This document shows positions 15,129-23,398 of a DNA stretch of 26,694 bases, one piece after another. The translations under genes and the position numbers were made by a program. The notes below the pieces were generated by a model that worked only from the letters and a program-made list of their open reading frames with translations, had not been told where the DNA came from and searched no databases. Source of the stretch: an uncultured Bacilli bacterium (GTDB lineage Bacteria > Bacillota_I > Bacilli_A > RF39 > UBA660); the NCBI GenBank assembly GCA_910576795.1, contig CAJTIX010000019.1, positions 1 to 26,694 on the forward strand, given 5' to 3'. Every line of letters starts with the position of its first letter. The stretch's first letter is position 1.

Positions 15129-16166
15129 TCACTTCCTTTTTATTTCACTATATTTTTCTATCATATGCTTCATACTATTCAAAGACTCTTGTAATGGATT
15201 TTCATCGTTTAAATCGATTCCGATAGAACATAATGCCTCCACTACATCATCCATTTCATTCATATGTTGATTCAAATATAGAATATCTTCTATCCTACAA
15301 TGTTCCAGCGCATAAAAAGCAAGACATATTCCTAAAAAGTAGCGGTAATCTTTATCAAATGAACTGTGCTTCAATAAATAGTATTTCCACTCTATTGGAT
15401 TTTCTTCATACATTGTTTCCATTTGATACTTTTTTTCTAGTTTTTCAAATTTTTCTAATAACGCCTTATTCTCTTCTGTAAATTGTATTTCATTAATTGG
15501 AAATAAAGATTCAGATAATAGCGGAATCACATTTGGATGTACTTCACCAAATAATTCATAAGAAGTTAATTGACAACTATAGCTTCCAAAGAAATTTGCG
15601 CATCTATAAGCATTCTTAATACGCCATTCCATTGGTAATTCTTCCATAGGAATTCCTTTTATTTCATTTAAATAAAGAATCGCTTTTAATTCAAAATAGA
15701 TTGACATAAATTCTGTAAGTAAATAACCAGTATTTGAGCGTTTTTGTTTTTCACTGGTAGAATGAATAAATTCATGAATCAACTCTACTACAGTTCTATA
15801 ATCATAATGTCGATTCACATTAATTTTAAATTGTTGTTTATGTAAATTGAAATAAAAGTAAGATTGGGCATCTTCATCATAATCAAAATTAAGTTCTCCA
15901 TTATTCATAATTTGATTATATTGTTCTAAATAACAAGAACAAAGTGATTCAATGATTTCTCTACCTAATGCATATACTTCCATTATATCCAAGTAATTTT
16001 GACTAAAATAATCTTGATTTGGTACTGATTTCAATTTTTTCATACAATCTTCGCTTACATATGTAATATTACGGATCTTTCTTAATAAGAAAGCATTGTT
16101 CTCTTCTAACACTTGAAATAAATCATTCATATATTCATTTAATTTTTGATATTGTTCTTCACTCAT
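15129..16166 (-). CDS. Putative HExxH zinc metallopeptidase, unknown family
   Basis: A 345-residue soluble protein that I do not recognise. Residues 126-135 read VVELIHEFIH, a zincin motif with H131, E132 and H135. Glutamates follow at E152 (TEFMSIYFE, 16 residues after the second His) and E159, either of which could be a third zinc ligand as in gluzincins. The rest is helical, with the M3-like feel of an oligopeptidase, but it is too short for that family. There is no signal peptide or membrane segment, so it is probably cytosolic. Start ATG at 16166 follows TTGGAGGC. The gene is coupled to miaA, with the stop 2 bases before the miaA ATG. Confidence 0.7.
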   Translation of the reverse strand: MSEEQYQKLNEYMNDLFQVLEENNAFLLRKIRNITYVSEDCMKKLKSVPNQDYFSQNYLDIMEVYALGREIIESLCSCYLEQYNQIMNNGELNFDYDEDAQSYFYFNLHKQQFKINVNRHYDYRTVVELIHEFIHSTSEKQKRSNTGYLLTEFMSIYFELKAILYLNEIKGIPMEELPMEWRIKNAYRCANFFGSYSCQLTSYELFGEVHPNVIPLLSESLFPINEIQFTEENKALLEKFEKLEKKYQMETMYEENPIEWKYYLLKHSSFDKDYRYFLGICLAFYALEHCRIEDILYLNQHMNEMDDVVEALCSIGIDLNDENPLQESLNSMKHMIEKYSEIKRK

Positions 16167-16180
16167 AATATTGCCTCCAA

Positions 16181-16342
16181 CTACAAATTATATATATTAA
16201 TCAAATACACATTTATATCACTATAGACGTATAATATAACAATTATGAGGTATACGAGATAGTTAGGTGTTTTACTCTGTTCTCCTGTTAAAAAACGGTA
16301 CCAGATGATTTCTATGATTTGTAAAATGATCGAAAGGTTTCA
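16181..16342 (-). pseudogene. Possible gene remnant: 52 stop-free codons between queA and the HExxH gene
   Basis: On the minus strand a frame between a TGA (16342-16340) and a TAG (16183-16181) reads 52 codons with no stop, including WYRFLTGEQSKTPNYLVYL followed by a strongly hydrophobic stretch. It looks like the C-terminal part of a small membrane protein. There is no start codon with a ribosome site. The TAG ends just before the TTGGAGG of the HExxH gene, which is what a decayed upstream operon partner would leave. Chance cannot be excluded in AT-rich DNA. Confidence 0.25.
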
Positions 16343-16403
16343 TTATCCGATTTTTCAAATTACAGTAACTCATTTATCCATATATGGTTTCTTAATTTGC
16401 AAT

Positions 16404-17429
16404 TTAACGAATAAACATGCTGTCTCCAAATGAGAAAAAGCGGTATTCATTCTTTACTGCTTCTTGGTAAGCATGTAATATATGATCTTTTCCAGCCAAA
16501 GCACTTACTAACATCAATAAGGTAGATTTTGGTAAGTGAAAATTTGTAATTAAACCATCAATCGCTTCAAATTGATATCCAGGATAAATAAAAATATTAG
16601 TCCATCCACTACAAGCTTTAAATTGATGATACATTTTCATAACAGTTTCTAAAACACGTGTAGAGGTTGTTCCAACTGCAATAATTCTTCTTCCCTCTTT
16701 TTTTGCAACATTTAATGTATCTGCTGTTGTTTGATCCATTTGATAGAACTCACTATGCATTTCATGTTTTGTAATATCTTCAACAGAAACAGGACGAAAT
16801 GTTCCAAGTCCCACATGTAATGTTACATAAGCAATTTGGACTTTCTTTTGTGCAATTGCATTTAATAATTCTTCAGTAAAGTGAAGTCCTGCAGTAGGAG
16901 CTGCTGCACTTCCTTCATTTTTAGCATACACTGTTTGATAGCGCTCTTTTGTTTCTAACTTTTCATGAATATAAGGTGGAAGTGGCATTTCACCTAATTG
17001 ATCCAATATTTCATACAAGATTCCTTCATATTGTAACTTAAAAATACGAATACCTTCTTCTTTTTCCTCTATACAAGTTGCTTTTAATAATCCATTTCCA
17101 AACGAAATAGTTGTTCCTACTTTTACTCTTTTAGCGGGTCTTGAGAGACATTCCCAAATATCATTTTCTTGTTCTTTCAATAATAGTAATTCAATAGAAG
17201 CATCTGTTTCTTCTTTCACGCCATAAAGACGCGCAGGTATTACTTTTGTATTGTTTAAAACCAAAACATCTCCCTCTTGTAATTCTTCTAAAATGTCATG
17301 AAAATGTTTATGTTGAATATCACCTGTCTGTTTATCCAAAATAAGTAATTTAGAAGAATCTCTTTTTTCAATTGGTGTTTGAGCAATTAGATGCTCAGGT
17401 AATTCATAATTAAAATCATCTGTTTTCAT
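16404..17429 (-). CDS. queA: S-adenosylmethionine:tRNA ribosyltransferase-isomerase QueA
   Basis: A 341-residue protein matching QueA in full. It starts with FNYELPEHLIAQTPIEKRDSS, then GDVLVLNNTKVIPARL (about 54-69), GSAAAPTAGLHFT (about 171-183), VTLHVGLGTFRPV, and ends ITNFHLPKSTLLMLVSALAG with EYRFFSFGDSM. It transfers and isomerises the ribosyl part of SAM to preQ1 at tRNA position 34, making epoxyqueuosine. The ATG shares a base with the TAA of the preceding gene, so it is coupled to ruvA-ruvB and the unknown helical gene. The tgt gene that follows queA in B. subtilis is not here. Confidence 0.97.
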   Translation of the reverse strand: MKTDDFNYELPEHLIAQTPIEKRDSSKLLILDKQTGDIQHKHFHDILEELQEGDVLVLNNTKVIPARLYGVKEETDASIELLLLKEQENDIWECLSRPAKRVKVGTTISFGNGLLKATCIEEKEEGIRIFKLQYEGILYEILDQLGEMPLPPYIHEKLETKERYQTVYAKNEGSAAAPTAGLHFTEELLNAIAQKKVQIAYVTLHVGLGTFRPVSVEDITKHEMHSEFYQMDQTTADTLNVAKKEGRRIIAVGTTSTRVLETVMKMYHQFKACSGWTNIFIYPGYQFEAIDGLITNFHLPKSTLLMLVSALAGKDHILHAYQEAVKNEYRFFSFGDSMFIR

Positions 17430-18361
17430 TAACGGTTACCTCTCTTTTGTGAAAAATCGACTGCTATGACTTTTGATTGCTTTAGTCTATTATAGTAATG
17501 TTCTGTTATATTTCTAATTTGTTCTAATTGTTGTAGTAATCCAATTGAACAATTTAAAATCTGTTTTACAATTTCTAGGTATTCTTTTTTCCAGTTAAAT
17601 GGTAAATTTTCTAAATAGGATATTTTTGTAATCATGCTCTCATTTTGTTCATGATACAATTCTGGTAAAAATTCATTCATATTATGAATTTGTTCTGATA
17701 ATGCAGAAATTAATTCAGAAATAGTAAATGAATCTTTTTCACACAATAATGCAAATAACGTTTTTTGATCCTTGTGTTGTATTCGTTCTTCTATCTCTTC
17801 TATAATATGGACAGTTTGCATTTCTACATCACCGATTGGTTCAATATAAGCTATTAAAGACTGAATGTATCTAAATAATGTTTTATCAGATAATTGATTT
17901 AGTTTTTCTACTACCCTCTCATCTGTTAATATCGAAGCATAATTTCTATATTGTGTATAAGAAACTTCTGATTCTAATAATGCTCTTAAAAGAGCATAAG
18001 AAAATGCATCCGTTAAATTCAAAATGGTGTTTTTGAATTGGTCTACTAATATCGTATAACCTATTTTTTCACTGGCAATATATAGATAATCTAAATTGTC
18101 ATCCAAATGTTCTTCTTGTAGTATATGATTGATTTTTTGTAAATAGGTCTCCATTTGTTTATGAGATAACCAATTGTCACATAAAGCTTTTTCCATAATC
18201 ATATCATATATTTTCTTTCCAACTATATCATTGTGGGTTAATTTTTTTGCTTCTTTTTGATATCTCAAATTGATTTCTGTTTGTAAATCCATTAAACTTT
18301 TATTGATTTGCTCTTTTTCCAAAAATGTATTGTGTAGTGGAAAATTTTTTATTTCACCCAT
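17429..18361 (-). CDS. Unknown helical protein between ruvB and queA
   Basis: A 310-residue protein with no motif I recognise. It is soluble and almost entirely helical, with long amphipathic segments (for example EKEQINKSLMDLQTEINLR at the start and LNCSIGLLQQLEQIRN at the end) that suggest helical bundles or coiled coils. No signal peptide, metal ligands or P-loop are visible. Start ATG at 18361 follows AGTAGGTGAAAAT, 8 bases after ruvB; its stop overlaps the queA start by one base. It is thus firmly embedded in the ruvAB-queA operon. Many unclassified AT-rich Bacillota genes look like this, and function is open. Confidence 0.7.
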   Translation of the reverse strand: MGEIKNFPLHNTFLEKEQINKSLMDLQTEINLRYQKEAKKLTHNDIVGKKIYDMIMEKALCDNWLSHKQMETYLQKINHILQEEHLDDNLDYLYIASEKIGYTILVDQFKNTILNLTDAFSYALLRALLESEVSYTQYRNYASILTDERVVEKLNQLSDKTLFRYIQSLIAYIEPIGDVEMQTVHIIEEIEERIQHKDQKTLFALLCEKDSFTISELISALSEQIHNMNEFLPELYHEQNESMITKISYLENLPFNWKKEYLEIVKQILNCSIGLLQQLEQIRNITEHYYNRLKQSKVIAVDFSQKRGNR

Positions 18362-18369
18362 ATTTTCAC

Positions 18370-19377
18370 CTACTCAAACATATCCTTTTGATATGCAATT
18401 TTTAAATGTTCATACGCAAGTTGTGTTACAATTCTACCACGACTAGTACGTTTTAAAAAGCCAATTTGTAATAAGTAAGGCTCATATACATCTTCAATTG
18501 TAGTTTGTTCTTCTCCAATAGAAGAAGCAATGGCTTCAATTCCTACAGGTCCACCATTGAATTTTTCAATGATGGATTTCAGTAAGTGATAATCCGTATC
18601 ATCTAATCCAATCGCATCTACTTTTAATTTATCTAGGGCCATTTTGGTAATTTCTAATGTAATGGTTCCATCACCCATGACCATTGCAAAATCCCTAACT
18701 CGTTTGAGTAAACGGTTGGCAATTCGTGGTGTACCTCTACTTCTTCTGGCGAGTTCTATTGCGGCCTCTTCTTCTATTGGGGATTCTAAAACACGACTGG
18801 TACGTTTTACAATTTCAGTAAGTTCTTCTACGGTATAATACTGTAACTTCGAAATAATTCCAAAACGATCTCTTAAAGGACTTGATAAATCTCCTGCCCT
18901 TGTCGTTGCCCCGACTAATGTAAATGGGGGTAAGTCAATTCTTATATTTTTAGAAGAGGATTCACTTCCAATAATAATATCCAAAACAAAATCTTCCATA
19001 GCAGGATATAATATTTCCTCTATGTATCTGGGCATTCTGTGAATTTCATCAATAAATAGAACATCTCCAGGTTCTAATGTAGATAAAATGGCTGCCAAAT
19101 CACCACTTTTTTCAATCGATGGACCGCTTGCTGTTTTGATATGGCTTCCTAATTCATTTGCGATGATATAAGCAAGTGTTGTTTTTCCAAGTCCTGGTGG
19201 TCCATATAATAAAACATGATCCAAAGGTTCCTCTCTCATCTTTGCTGCTTTAATGAAAATATCTAGGTTTTCTTTGGCTTCTTTTTGACCAATGTATTCT
19301 TCTAAGCTATTTGGACGAATGTTCTCTTCAAATTGATCCTCACTTAATTCTTCACTGTCTAAAATTCGTTCTTCCAT
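18370..19377 (-). CDS. ruvB: Holliday junction branch migration helicase RuvB
   Basis: A 335-residue RuvB with RPNSLEEYIGQKEAKENL (21-38), Walker A GPPGLGKT (59-66), Walker B with DEIHR (110-114), sensor 1 in LVGATTRAGDLSSPLRDRFG, and the C-terminal winged helix with the GGPVGIEAIASSIGEEQTTI region. Hexameric rings of RuvB drive branch migration of junctions held by RuvA. The ATG at 19377 follows GGAGGGATACT, 60 bases downstream of ruvA in the same operon. Confidence 0.98.
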   Translation of the reverse strand: MEERILDSEELSEDQFEENIRPNSLEEYIGQKEAKENLDIFIKAAKMREEPLDHVLLYGPPGLGKTTLAYIIANELGSHIKTASGPSIEKSGDLAAILSTLEPGDVLFIDEIHRMPRYIEEILYPAMEDFVLDIIIGSESSSKNIRIDLPPFTLVGATTRAGDLSSPLRDRFGIISKLQYYTVEELTEIVKRTSRVLESPIEEEAAIELARRSRGTPRIANRLLKRVRDFAMVMGDGTITLEITKMALDKLKVDAIGLDDTDYHLLKSIIEKFNGGPVGIEAIASSIGEEQTTIEDVYEPYLLQIGFLKRTSRGRIVTQLAYEHLKIAYQKDMFE

Positions 19378-19437
19378 AGTATCCCTCCTTTATGCGTAAT
19401 TCTGATATATTTGTGATAGTCTATTTTCATATATTAC

Positions 19438-19992
19438 TTACTTTAATAATAATTTTAATGATTCTTTGACTTGGTCTTCTATTTTCATGGACTGATCAAT
19501 TTTGGAAATCACCTTGGTAATATCTCCTTGTTTATATCCTAATGCCTTTAATGTTTCTATCAGTTCTTCATTGGTATTGGTATTTTGAATGGTTTCTTGA
19601 CTGACTAATTTTCCCTTTAAATCCAGAATAATTTGTCTTGCTACTTTATCACCAATTTTTGGGAATTTTTTTAAATATAGAATATTTTCTCTTTCAATCG
19701 CATCAATAATACCCTCTATAGATCCTGTCGCAAGCATTGGAAGTGCCATTTTACAACCAAGTCCTTTTACATTAATCAGTTTCAAAAATAAGTCTTTTTC
19801 TTCTTTATTTGAAAATCCATATAAAGAAATTTCATCTTCTCTTACATATTGATAAACATATACTTGATATGTTTCATTCATGTGAAAAAAATAAGGATTT
19901 CCTGTGTAAATAAGATATCCAATTCCACCTTGTTCTAACACAATATAATTGCTTTCTACTTGTGTGATAGTTCCTTTCATATATTCATACAT
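19438..19992 (-). CDS. ruvA: Holliday junction binding protein RuvA
   Basis: A 184-residue RuvA, somewhat shorter than the usual 195-205. Domain I starts MKGTITQVESNYIVLEQGGIGYLI, with the conserved VREDEISLYGF block near 70-80. Two helix-hairpin-helix motifs follow (KLINVKGLGCKMALPML and LKKFPKIGDKVARQIILDLKG). A short linker leads to the RuvB-contacting domain III (EELIETLKALGYKQGDI). The tetramer holds the four-way junction. Start ATG at 19992 follows AAGGTGATTTT; a second ATG four codons later matches the usual family start but has no site of its own. Confidence 0.95.
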   Translation of the reverse strand: MYEYMKGTITQVESNYIVLEQGGIGYLIYTGNPYFFHMNETYQVYVYQYVREDEISLYGFSNKEEKDLFLKLINVKGLGCKMALPMLATGSIEGIIDAIERENILYLKKFPKIGDKVARQIILDLKGKLVSQETIQNTNTNEELIETLKALGYKQGDITKVISKIDQSMKIEDQVKESLKLLLK

Positions 19993-20009
19993 AAAATCAC
20001 CTTAGTATC

Positions 20010-20036
20010 ATTATACCATAACGTTAGTGTATTCAA
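20010..20036 (-). promoter_or_regulatory. Promoter of the ruvA-ruvB-queA operon
   Basis: TGGTATAAT at 20018-20010 is an extended -10. TTGAAT at 20036-20031 is a -35 candidate with a short 15-bp spacer. Confidence 0.6.
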
Positions 20037-20066
20037 CTAAAAAAGTGACTTTTGTTCTTGTCACTT
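20036..20066 (-). terminator. Terminator of the VanZ-RDD gene
   Basis: AAGTGAC (20066-20060) pairs with GTCACTT (20049-20043), followed by TTTT on the minus strand. It lies about 100 bases after the stop, just ahead of the ruvA promoter. Confidence 0.75.
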
Positions 20067-20170
20067 ATGGTAATACCCTATGATCAAGTTGTGAAGAATT
20101 TGAAGTTTCTTTCCTTTCAATGCGGTCAGCTATTGGTCTTATTTTTGATTACGATTTACTCTTCAGGATA

Positions 20171-21286
20171 CTAACGATTGATAGAACTATCCATTTCCTG
20201 TTCTACTACAATTGTACTTTGATATGTAATTCCTAAAATAGAATCATAAAAACGTTTCTTTTTCTTTAAAACAAAAATGAGATTGATACCATAAAATAGG
20301 AAAATGATTAATAAACTTGCGAAACAAATACAAATGGAAAACAAAGGCTTATATTGTAACCAAGAAACAAAAGAAATAGTCCCATATAAAATTTCGATTG
20401 GAATTCCAAAATAATATAAATAAAGGAATAAATGCCTCAATAAAATACAAATTCCTTTTAATTTCACACAATCAAAAGTAACATTTAAAAATTGACTACC
20501 AATTGTTTTTCCTTTAGAAATCATTGGATAAATGCCATAGTATAATATGAAAATATAAATCGCATACTTGGGTTGTATCAAGATACAAACAAAAATACTA
20601 ATTACAGCATATATAAAACAATCTAGGCCAAATACAGTAATACGTCTTAAGCCAGAAACAGATTCTCCTACTTTTAAAGATTCTTCATCTATTTTTTCTC
20701 TGGTTGGTAAAAAACGGACAAACATTCCCATAAACATATAACCGAATAATCCCCCTAATGTATTGATCATCAAATCATCCACATCAAATATACGGTAAGG
20801 ATGGGGATATATAAAATATAGTCCTGTTAATTGTGTCACTTCAAAAAATAAACTCAAAAGGAAACTATACAGTAACACTTTCTTCCAATCACATCTAAAA
20901 TAATATCTTAAATACATTCCAAATGGAACAAACATAAGAATATTGAAAGCAACTGTATAAAAACAAGGATCCAATAAGGCTTTCAGATATGTAGATGGTT
21001 CACTGATTACAAAAGATGTTTCATTTATAAAATCTAAAATAAACTGAAAAGGAATTAACCTTACCATATCAGGTTTCCATACTACTGTTTCCAATTTCGG
21101 AAGTGGTAAGATTACAAGAAAATAAATACAGATTAAATATAGTATCAAAGAATAAATAATAAGAACTCTTAACTTATGAATGGAACCATACTTATGATAT
21201 TGATGTAAAATAAATGGAATTGTAAAAAGAAGGGCGATAAAAGGAAATACAATTACTGCCTTTTCAATTGAAGTAATATAACTCAT
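20171..21286 (-). CDS. VanZ-like and RDD-domain fusion membrane protein
   Basis: A 371-residue polytopic membrane protein. The N-terminal part (about 10-195) is a VanZ-like domain: LIPFQFILDF, FNILMFVPFGMYLRY, then the signature FEVTQLTG and RIFDVDDLMINTLGGLFGY (about 148-183). The C-terminal part (about 213-360) is an RDD domain, starting GLRRITVFGLDCFIY and containing GKTIGSQFLNV. VanZ gives low-level teicoplanin resistance in its founding case; most homologues, and RDD domains, have no proven biochemical role. It is monocistronic with its own promoter and terminator. The nearest ribosome site is 36 bases upstream of the ATG, beyond a hairpin. Confidence 0.88.
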   Translation of the reverse strand: MSYITSIEKAVIVFPFIALLFTIPFILHQYHKYGSIHKLRVLIIYSLILYLICIYFLVILPLPKLETVVWKPDMVRLIPFQFILDFINETSFVISEPSTYLKALLDPCFYTVAFNILMFVPFGMYLRYYFRCDWKKVLLYSFLLSLFFEVTQLTGLYFIYPHPYRIFDVDDLMINTLGGLFGYMFMGMFVRFLPTREKIDEESLKVGESVSGLRRITVFGLDCFIYAVISIFVCILIQPKYAIYIFILYYGIYPMISKGKTIGSQFLNVTFDCVKLKGICILLRHLFLYLYYFGIPIEILYGTISFVSWLQYKPLFSICICFASLLIIFLFYGINLIFVLKKKKRFYDSILGITYQSTIVVEQEMDSSINR

Positions 21287-21293
21287 AAATCTG

Positions 21294-21327
21294 CAAATTC
21301 GTATAACAAACGAATTTTGACACCTCC
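21294..21327 (-). promoter_or_regulatory. Shine-Dalgarno and hairpin in the VanZ-RDD leader
   Basis: GGAGG at 21327-21323 is followed by a perfect 7-bp stem, AAATTCG (21317-21311) with CGAATTT (21301-21295), and a 9-base loop. The ATG is at 21286. No in-frame start codon lies at a normal distance from GGAGG. A TTG inside the loop would open an 8-codon leader ending in TGA over the ATG. Confidence 0.5.
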
Positions 21328-21337
21328 TTTTTTTCCA

Positions 21338-21346
21338 AGTATAACA
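21338..21346 (-). promoter_or_regulatory. Extended -10 promoter of the VanZ-RDD gene
   Basis: TGTTATACT at 21346-21338 with no good -35. The predicted transcript would start about 45 bases before the ATG and so include the ribosome site and hairpin. Confidence 0.55.
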
Positions 21347-21383
21347 TGAACCCTACTCTTATTTGGTTACAATATTGTAAGAA

Positions 21384-21415
21384 TAAAAGAAAAAATAGAA
21401 TTTCTTTTCTATTTT
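21384..21415 (-). terminator. Terminator of secG
   Basis: A 9-bp stem, AAAATAGAA (21415-21407) with TTCTATTTT (21400-21392), followed by further T residues. It is about 70 bases after the secG stop. Confidence 0.75.
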
Positions 21416-21485
21416 AAACAAAACTATCTTAAAATTTCATAACATAGAAGTTTTTTGGAAATGAATATCCAATGTTGTTATTCTT

Positions 21486-21698
21486 TTAAAATCCTAAAAT
21501 AAAACAAATGACAAAGAAAGCAGCACCTAAACAAAATGTTAATCTTGTTATAAATAATTCTCCACCACGTTCTTTTCTATTTTTAAATAAACTGTCATTG
21601 CCACCCGTTAAAGCATTGGAAGCACTTTCCGCTTTGGCAGCTTGTAATAGTACAATCGCAATTAATAAAATAGATACAATTACCAATAAAGTCTGCAT
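21486..21698 (-). CDS. secG: Preprotein translocase subunit SecG
   Basis: A 70-residue protein with the SecG layout: a first membrane helix (about 2-20, LLVIVSILLIAIVLLQ), the conserved cytosolic loop with ALTGGNDSLFKNRKERGGE, and a second helix (about 50-68). It is an accessory subunit of the SecYEG channel. The open frame extends 17 codons further upstream, but AGGAGG lies 5 bases before the ATG at 21696-21698 and the promoter overlaps the extension, so the short form is right. It is a single-gene transcription unit. Confidence 0.93.
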   Translation of the reverse strand: MQTLLVIVSILLIAIVLLQAAKAESASNALTGGNDSLFKNRKERGGELFITRLTFCLGAAFFVICFILGF

Positions 21699-21720
21699 AT
21701 TTGACCTCCTAACTTTTAAT

Positions 21721-21749
21721 AAGATACCATATTTTACTAGAAAAATCAA
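21721..21749 (-). promoter_or_regulatory. Promoter of secG
   Basis: TTGATT (21749-21744), a 17-bp spacer, TATCTT (21726-21721), with an upstream TGG that makes it an extended -10. Confidence 0.7.
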
Positions 21750-21766
21750 CTATTCCAATATATGAT

Positions 21767-22354
21767 TTATGATAAGGGAAATTCCTCATTGTAATCAATT
21801 TCTAAAGAATATTTGTTTTCTATCCTTAAAATCACTTGAACAATTTTTCCTTCTTTTTGTTTGGTTTCAAAATGACATAGTCCTTCTTCTTTAGAATTCC
21901 ACAATTTACAATCCATTTCATATTCTATTCTTTTACTTCCATCTTTATAGTTTGTAGTAGAATTGATTGTACCGTTTCTTATAAAAGAAGCCAGTTTTCT
22001 TGGAGAAAATAAACTCCAATCAAATGTAGATATTATCGTTTCATTTTCATCCATTATCCCATCATCTGTAATCTTGTATGTATGATTTTGTTCCTCTACT
22101 AAAAAAGTATCATAGTCTTTTTGATAACCATCCAAATGATATACTTCATTTTCCTTTTGGATAATCATTTTGTAACGATAATGATTCCATCTTTCATATC
22201 GTTCTTCTGGTGTAATACGAGTATTAGAAGAAGTTTTGATATTTAGTAATAAGAATAAAATTCCAAAAAATAATCCATAAAGACCAATTTGCAATAACGC
22301 ACGACCTCTTGGGTCCTTCCATATGATTTTCAATTTATTGAAAAATACTTTCAT
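21767..22354 (-). CDS. Unknown membrane-anchored protein coupled to fmt
   Basis: A 195-residue protein with a short basic N-terminus, one membrane helix (about 20-38) and a soluble domain of about 155 residues predicted outside the membrane. The domain is beta-rich and polar, with a repeated theme of short strands (YKMIIQKENEVYHLDGY, HTYKITDDGIM, KRIEYEMDCKL). I do not recognise the family. The ATG overlaps the fmt stop in ATGA, so translation is coupled. There is no terminator between its stop and the secG promoter, so some read-through into secG is possible. Confidence 0.75.
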   Translation of the reverse strand: MKVFFNKLKIIWKDPRGRALLQIGLYGLFFGILFLLLNIKTSSNTRITPEERYERWNHYRYKMIIQKENEVYHLDGYQKDYDTFLVEEQNHTYKITDDGIMDENETIISTFDWSLFSPRKLASFIRNGTINSTTNYKDGSKRIEYEMDCKLWNSKEEGLCHFETKQKEGKIVQVILRIENKYSLEIDYNEEFPLS

Positions 22355-23319
22355 GCTTCAAAAATTTTTCCTTTTAATAATTCTTTATTTTGAAAGCCAT
22401 TGATAAAATCGATTGCTTTCATTTTGGTTTTTCCTTCTGGTTGAATGACTGTAAATACCACTTCTCCATTGGACACTTTTACACCAATTCCATCTGCATA
22501 TAATTTGGTAATTTGTCCATCAATTAGATTGGGATAAGTTTCTTCTGTCATATAACATTCCCATACTTTGATTACTTTTCCCTCTAATCTTGTATAGGCC
22601 CCCGGCCAACTATTCAATCCTCTAACACGGTTATATACATGTCTTTTGGTTTTGGAAAAATCGATTTTTTCGTCTTCTCTTGTAATATTAAATCCATAGG
22701 TTGCTTCTGATTCTTCTTGTTTCACTCTGGGTGCTGTTCCATCAATAATAGAAGGCAAAACTTCCAATAATAAATCTCTACCTAATATTTTGAGTTTGTC
22801 ATGGAGTGTAGATGCGGTATCCGTATCTTCAATTGGAATTTCCGTTTGCGCAATCATATCTCCTTGGTCCATTTTAGGGCTCATATGCATAATCGTAATA
22901 CCTGTTTTTTTGTGTCCATCTATTATCGCATGATGAATGGGTGCGCCTCCTCTTAATTTGGGCAATAAAGATGCATGGACATTGATACAACCAAATGTTG
23001 GATATACCAATAATTCTCTTGGCAATATTTGTCCATAAGCACATGTAATAATTAATGTAGGTCTTAGTGCTATAATAGTTTCCCATTCTTCTTTTAATTT
23101 AGGTGGTTGTAACACTAGAATAGTATTTTCTTCAGCCAACCTCTTGATAGGTGGTTTTGCGATTTGACCATTGCGACCAACTGGTTTATCTGGTTGTGTA
23201 ACTACTGCCCTTACTGAATAATGTTCTATCAAACCCTGTAGAATAGGAACTGCAAATTCCGGAGTTCCCATAAAAACAATCTTTACCTCTTTTTTTACAT
23301 CAATATTATTTATGTCCAT
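22351..23319 (-). CDS. fmt: Methionyl-tRNA formyltransferase
   Basis: A 322-residue Fmt. The formyltransferase fold starts KIVFMGTPEFAVPIL (about 13-27), and the catalytic residues are visible as N113 and H115 in INVHASLLPKLRGGAPI and D151 in MSPKMDQGDMI. The C-terminal tRNA-binding domain includes INGFQNKELLKG. It formylates initiator Met-tRNA using 10-formyl-tetrahydrofolate. The ATG at 23317-23319 is chosen over a GTG three codons upstream because AGG is correctly spaced. The def gene usually found with it is absent from this window. A TATAAT at 23349-23344 is the likely -10. Confidence 0.96.
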   Translation of the reverse strand: MDINNIDVKKEVKIVFMGTPEFAVPILQGLIEHYSVRAVVTQPDKPVGRNGQIAKPPIKRLAEENTILVLQPPKLKEEWETIIALRPTLIITCAYGQILPRELLVYPTFGCINVHASLLPKLRGGAPIHHAIIDGHKKTGITIMHMSPKMDQGDMIAQTEIPIEDTDTASTLHDKLKILGRDLLLEVLPSIIDGTAPRVKQEESEATYGFNITREDEKIDFSKTKRHVYNRVRGLNSWPGAYTRLEGKVIKVWECYMTEETYPNLIDGQITKLYADGIGVKVSNGEVVFTVIQPEGKTKMKAIDFINGFQNKELLKGKIFEA

Positions 23320-23398
23320 ATTTATCACCTACTTTATTTTACCATTATATTACAATTTTGTCATGTTTTTATTCTGTCTTTCTTGATGAATTGGAATA

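Noticed and set aside
16378..16387. Palindrome CCATATATGG downstream of queA as an operator.
   Set aside because: A single 10-base palindrome in AT-rich DNA with no second copy and no promoter next to it.
20065..20148. A short minus-strand frame after the VanZ-RDD gene that reads like a polar protein tail.
   Set aside because: Only about 26 codons, no start, and it runs into the terminator; too short to separate from chance.
21508..21765. A plus-strand open frame over secG.
   Set aside because: It is antisense to a clear SecG with its own promoter and ribosome site, and encodes nothing recognisable.
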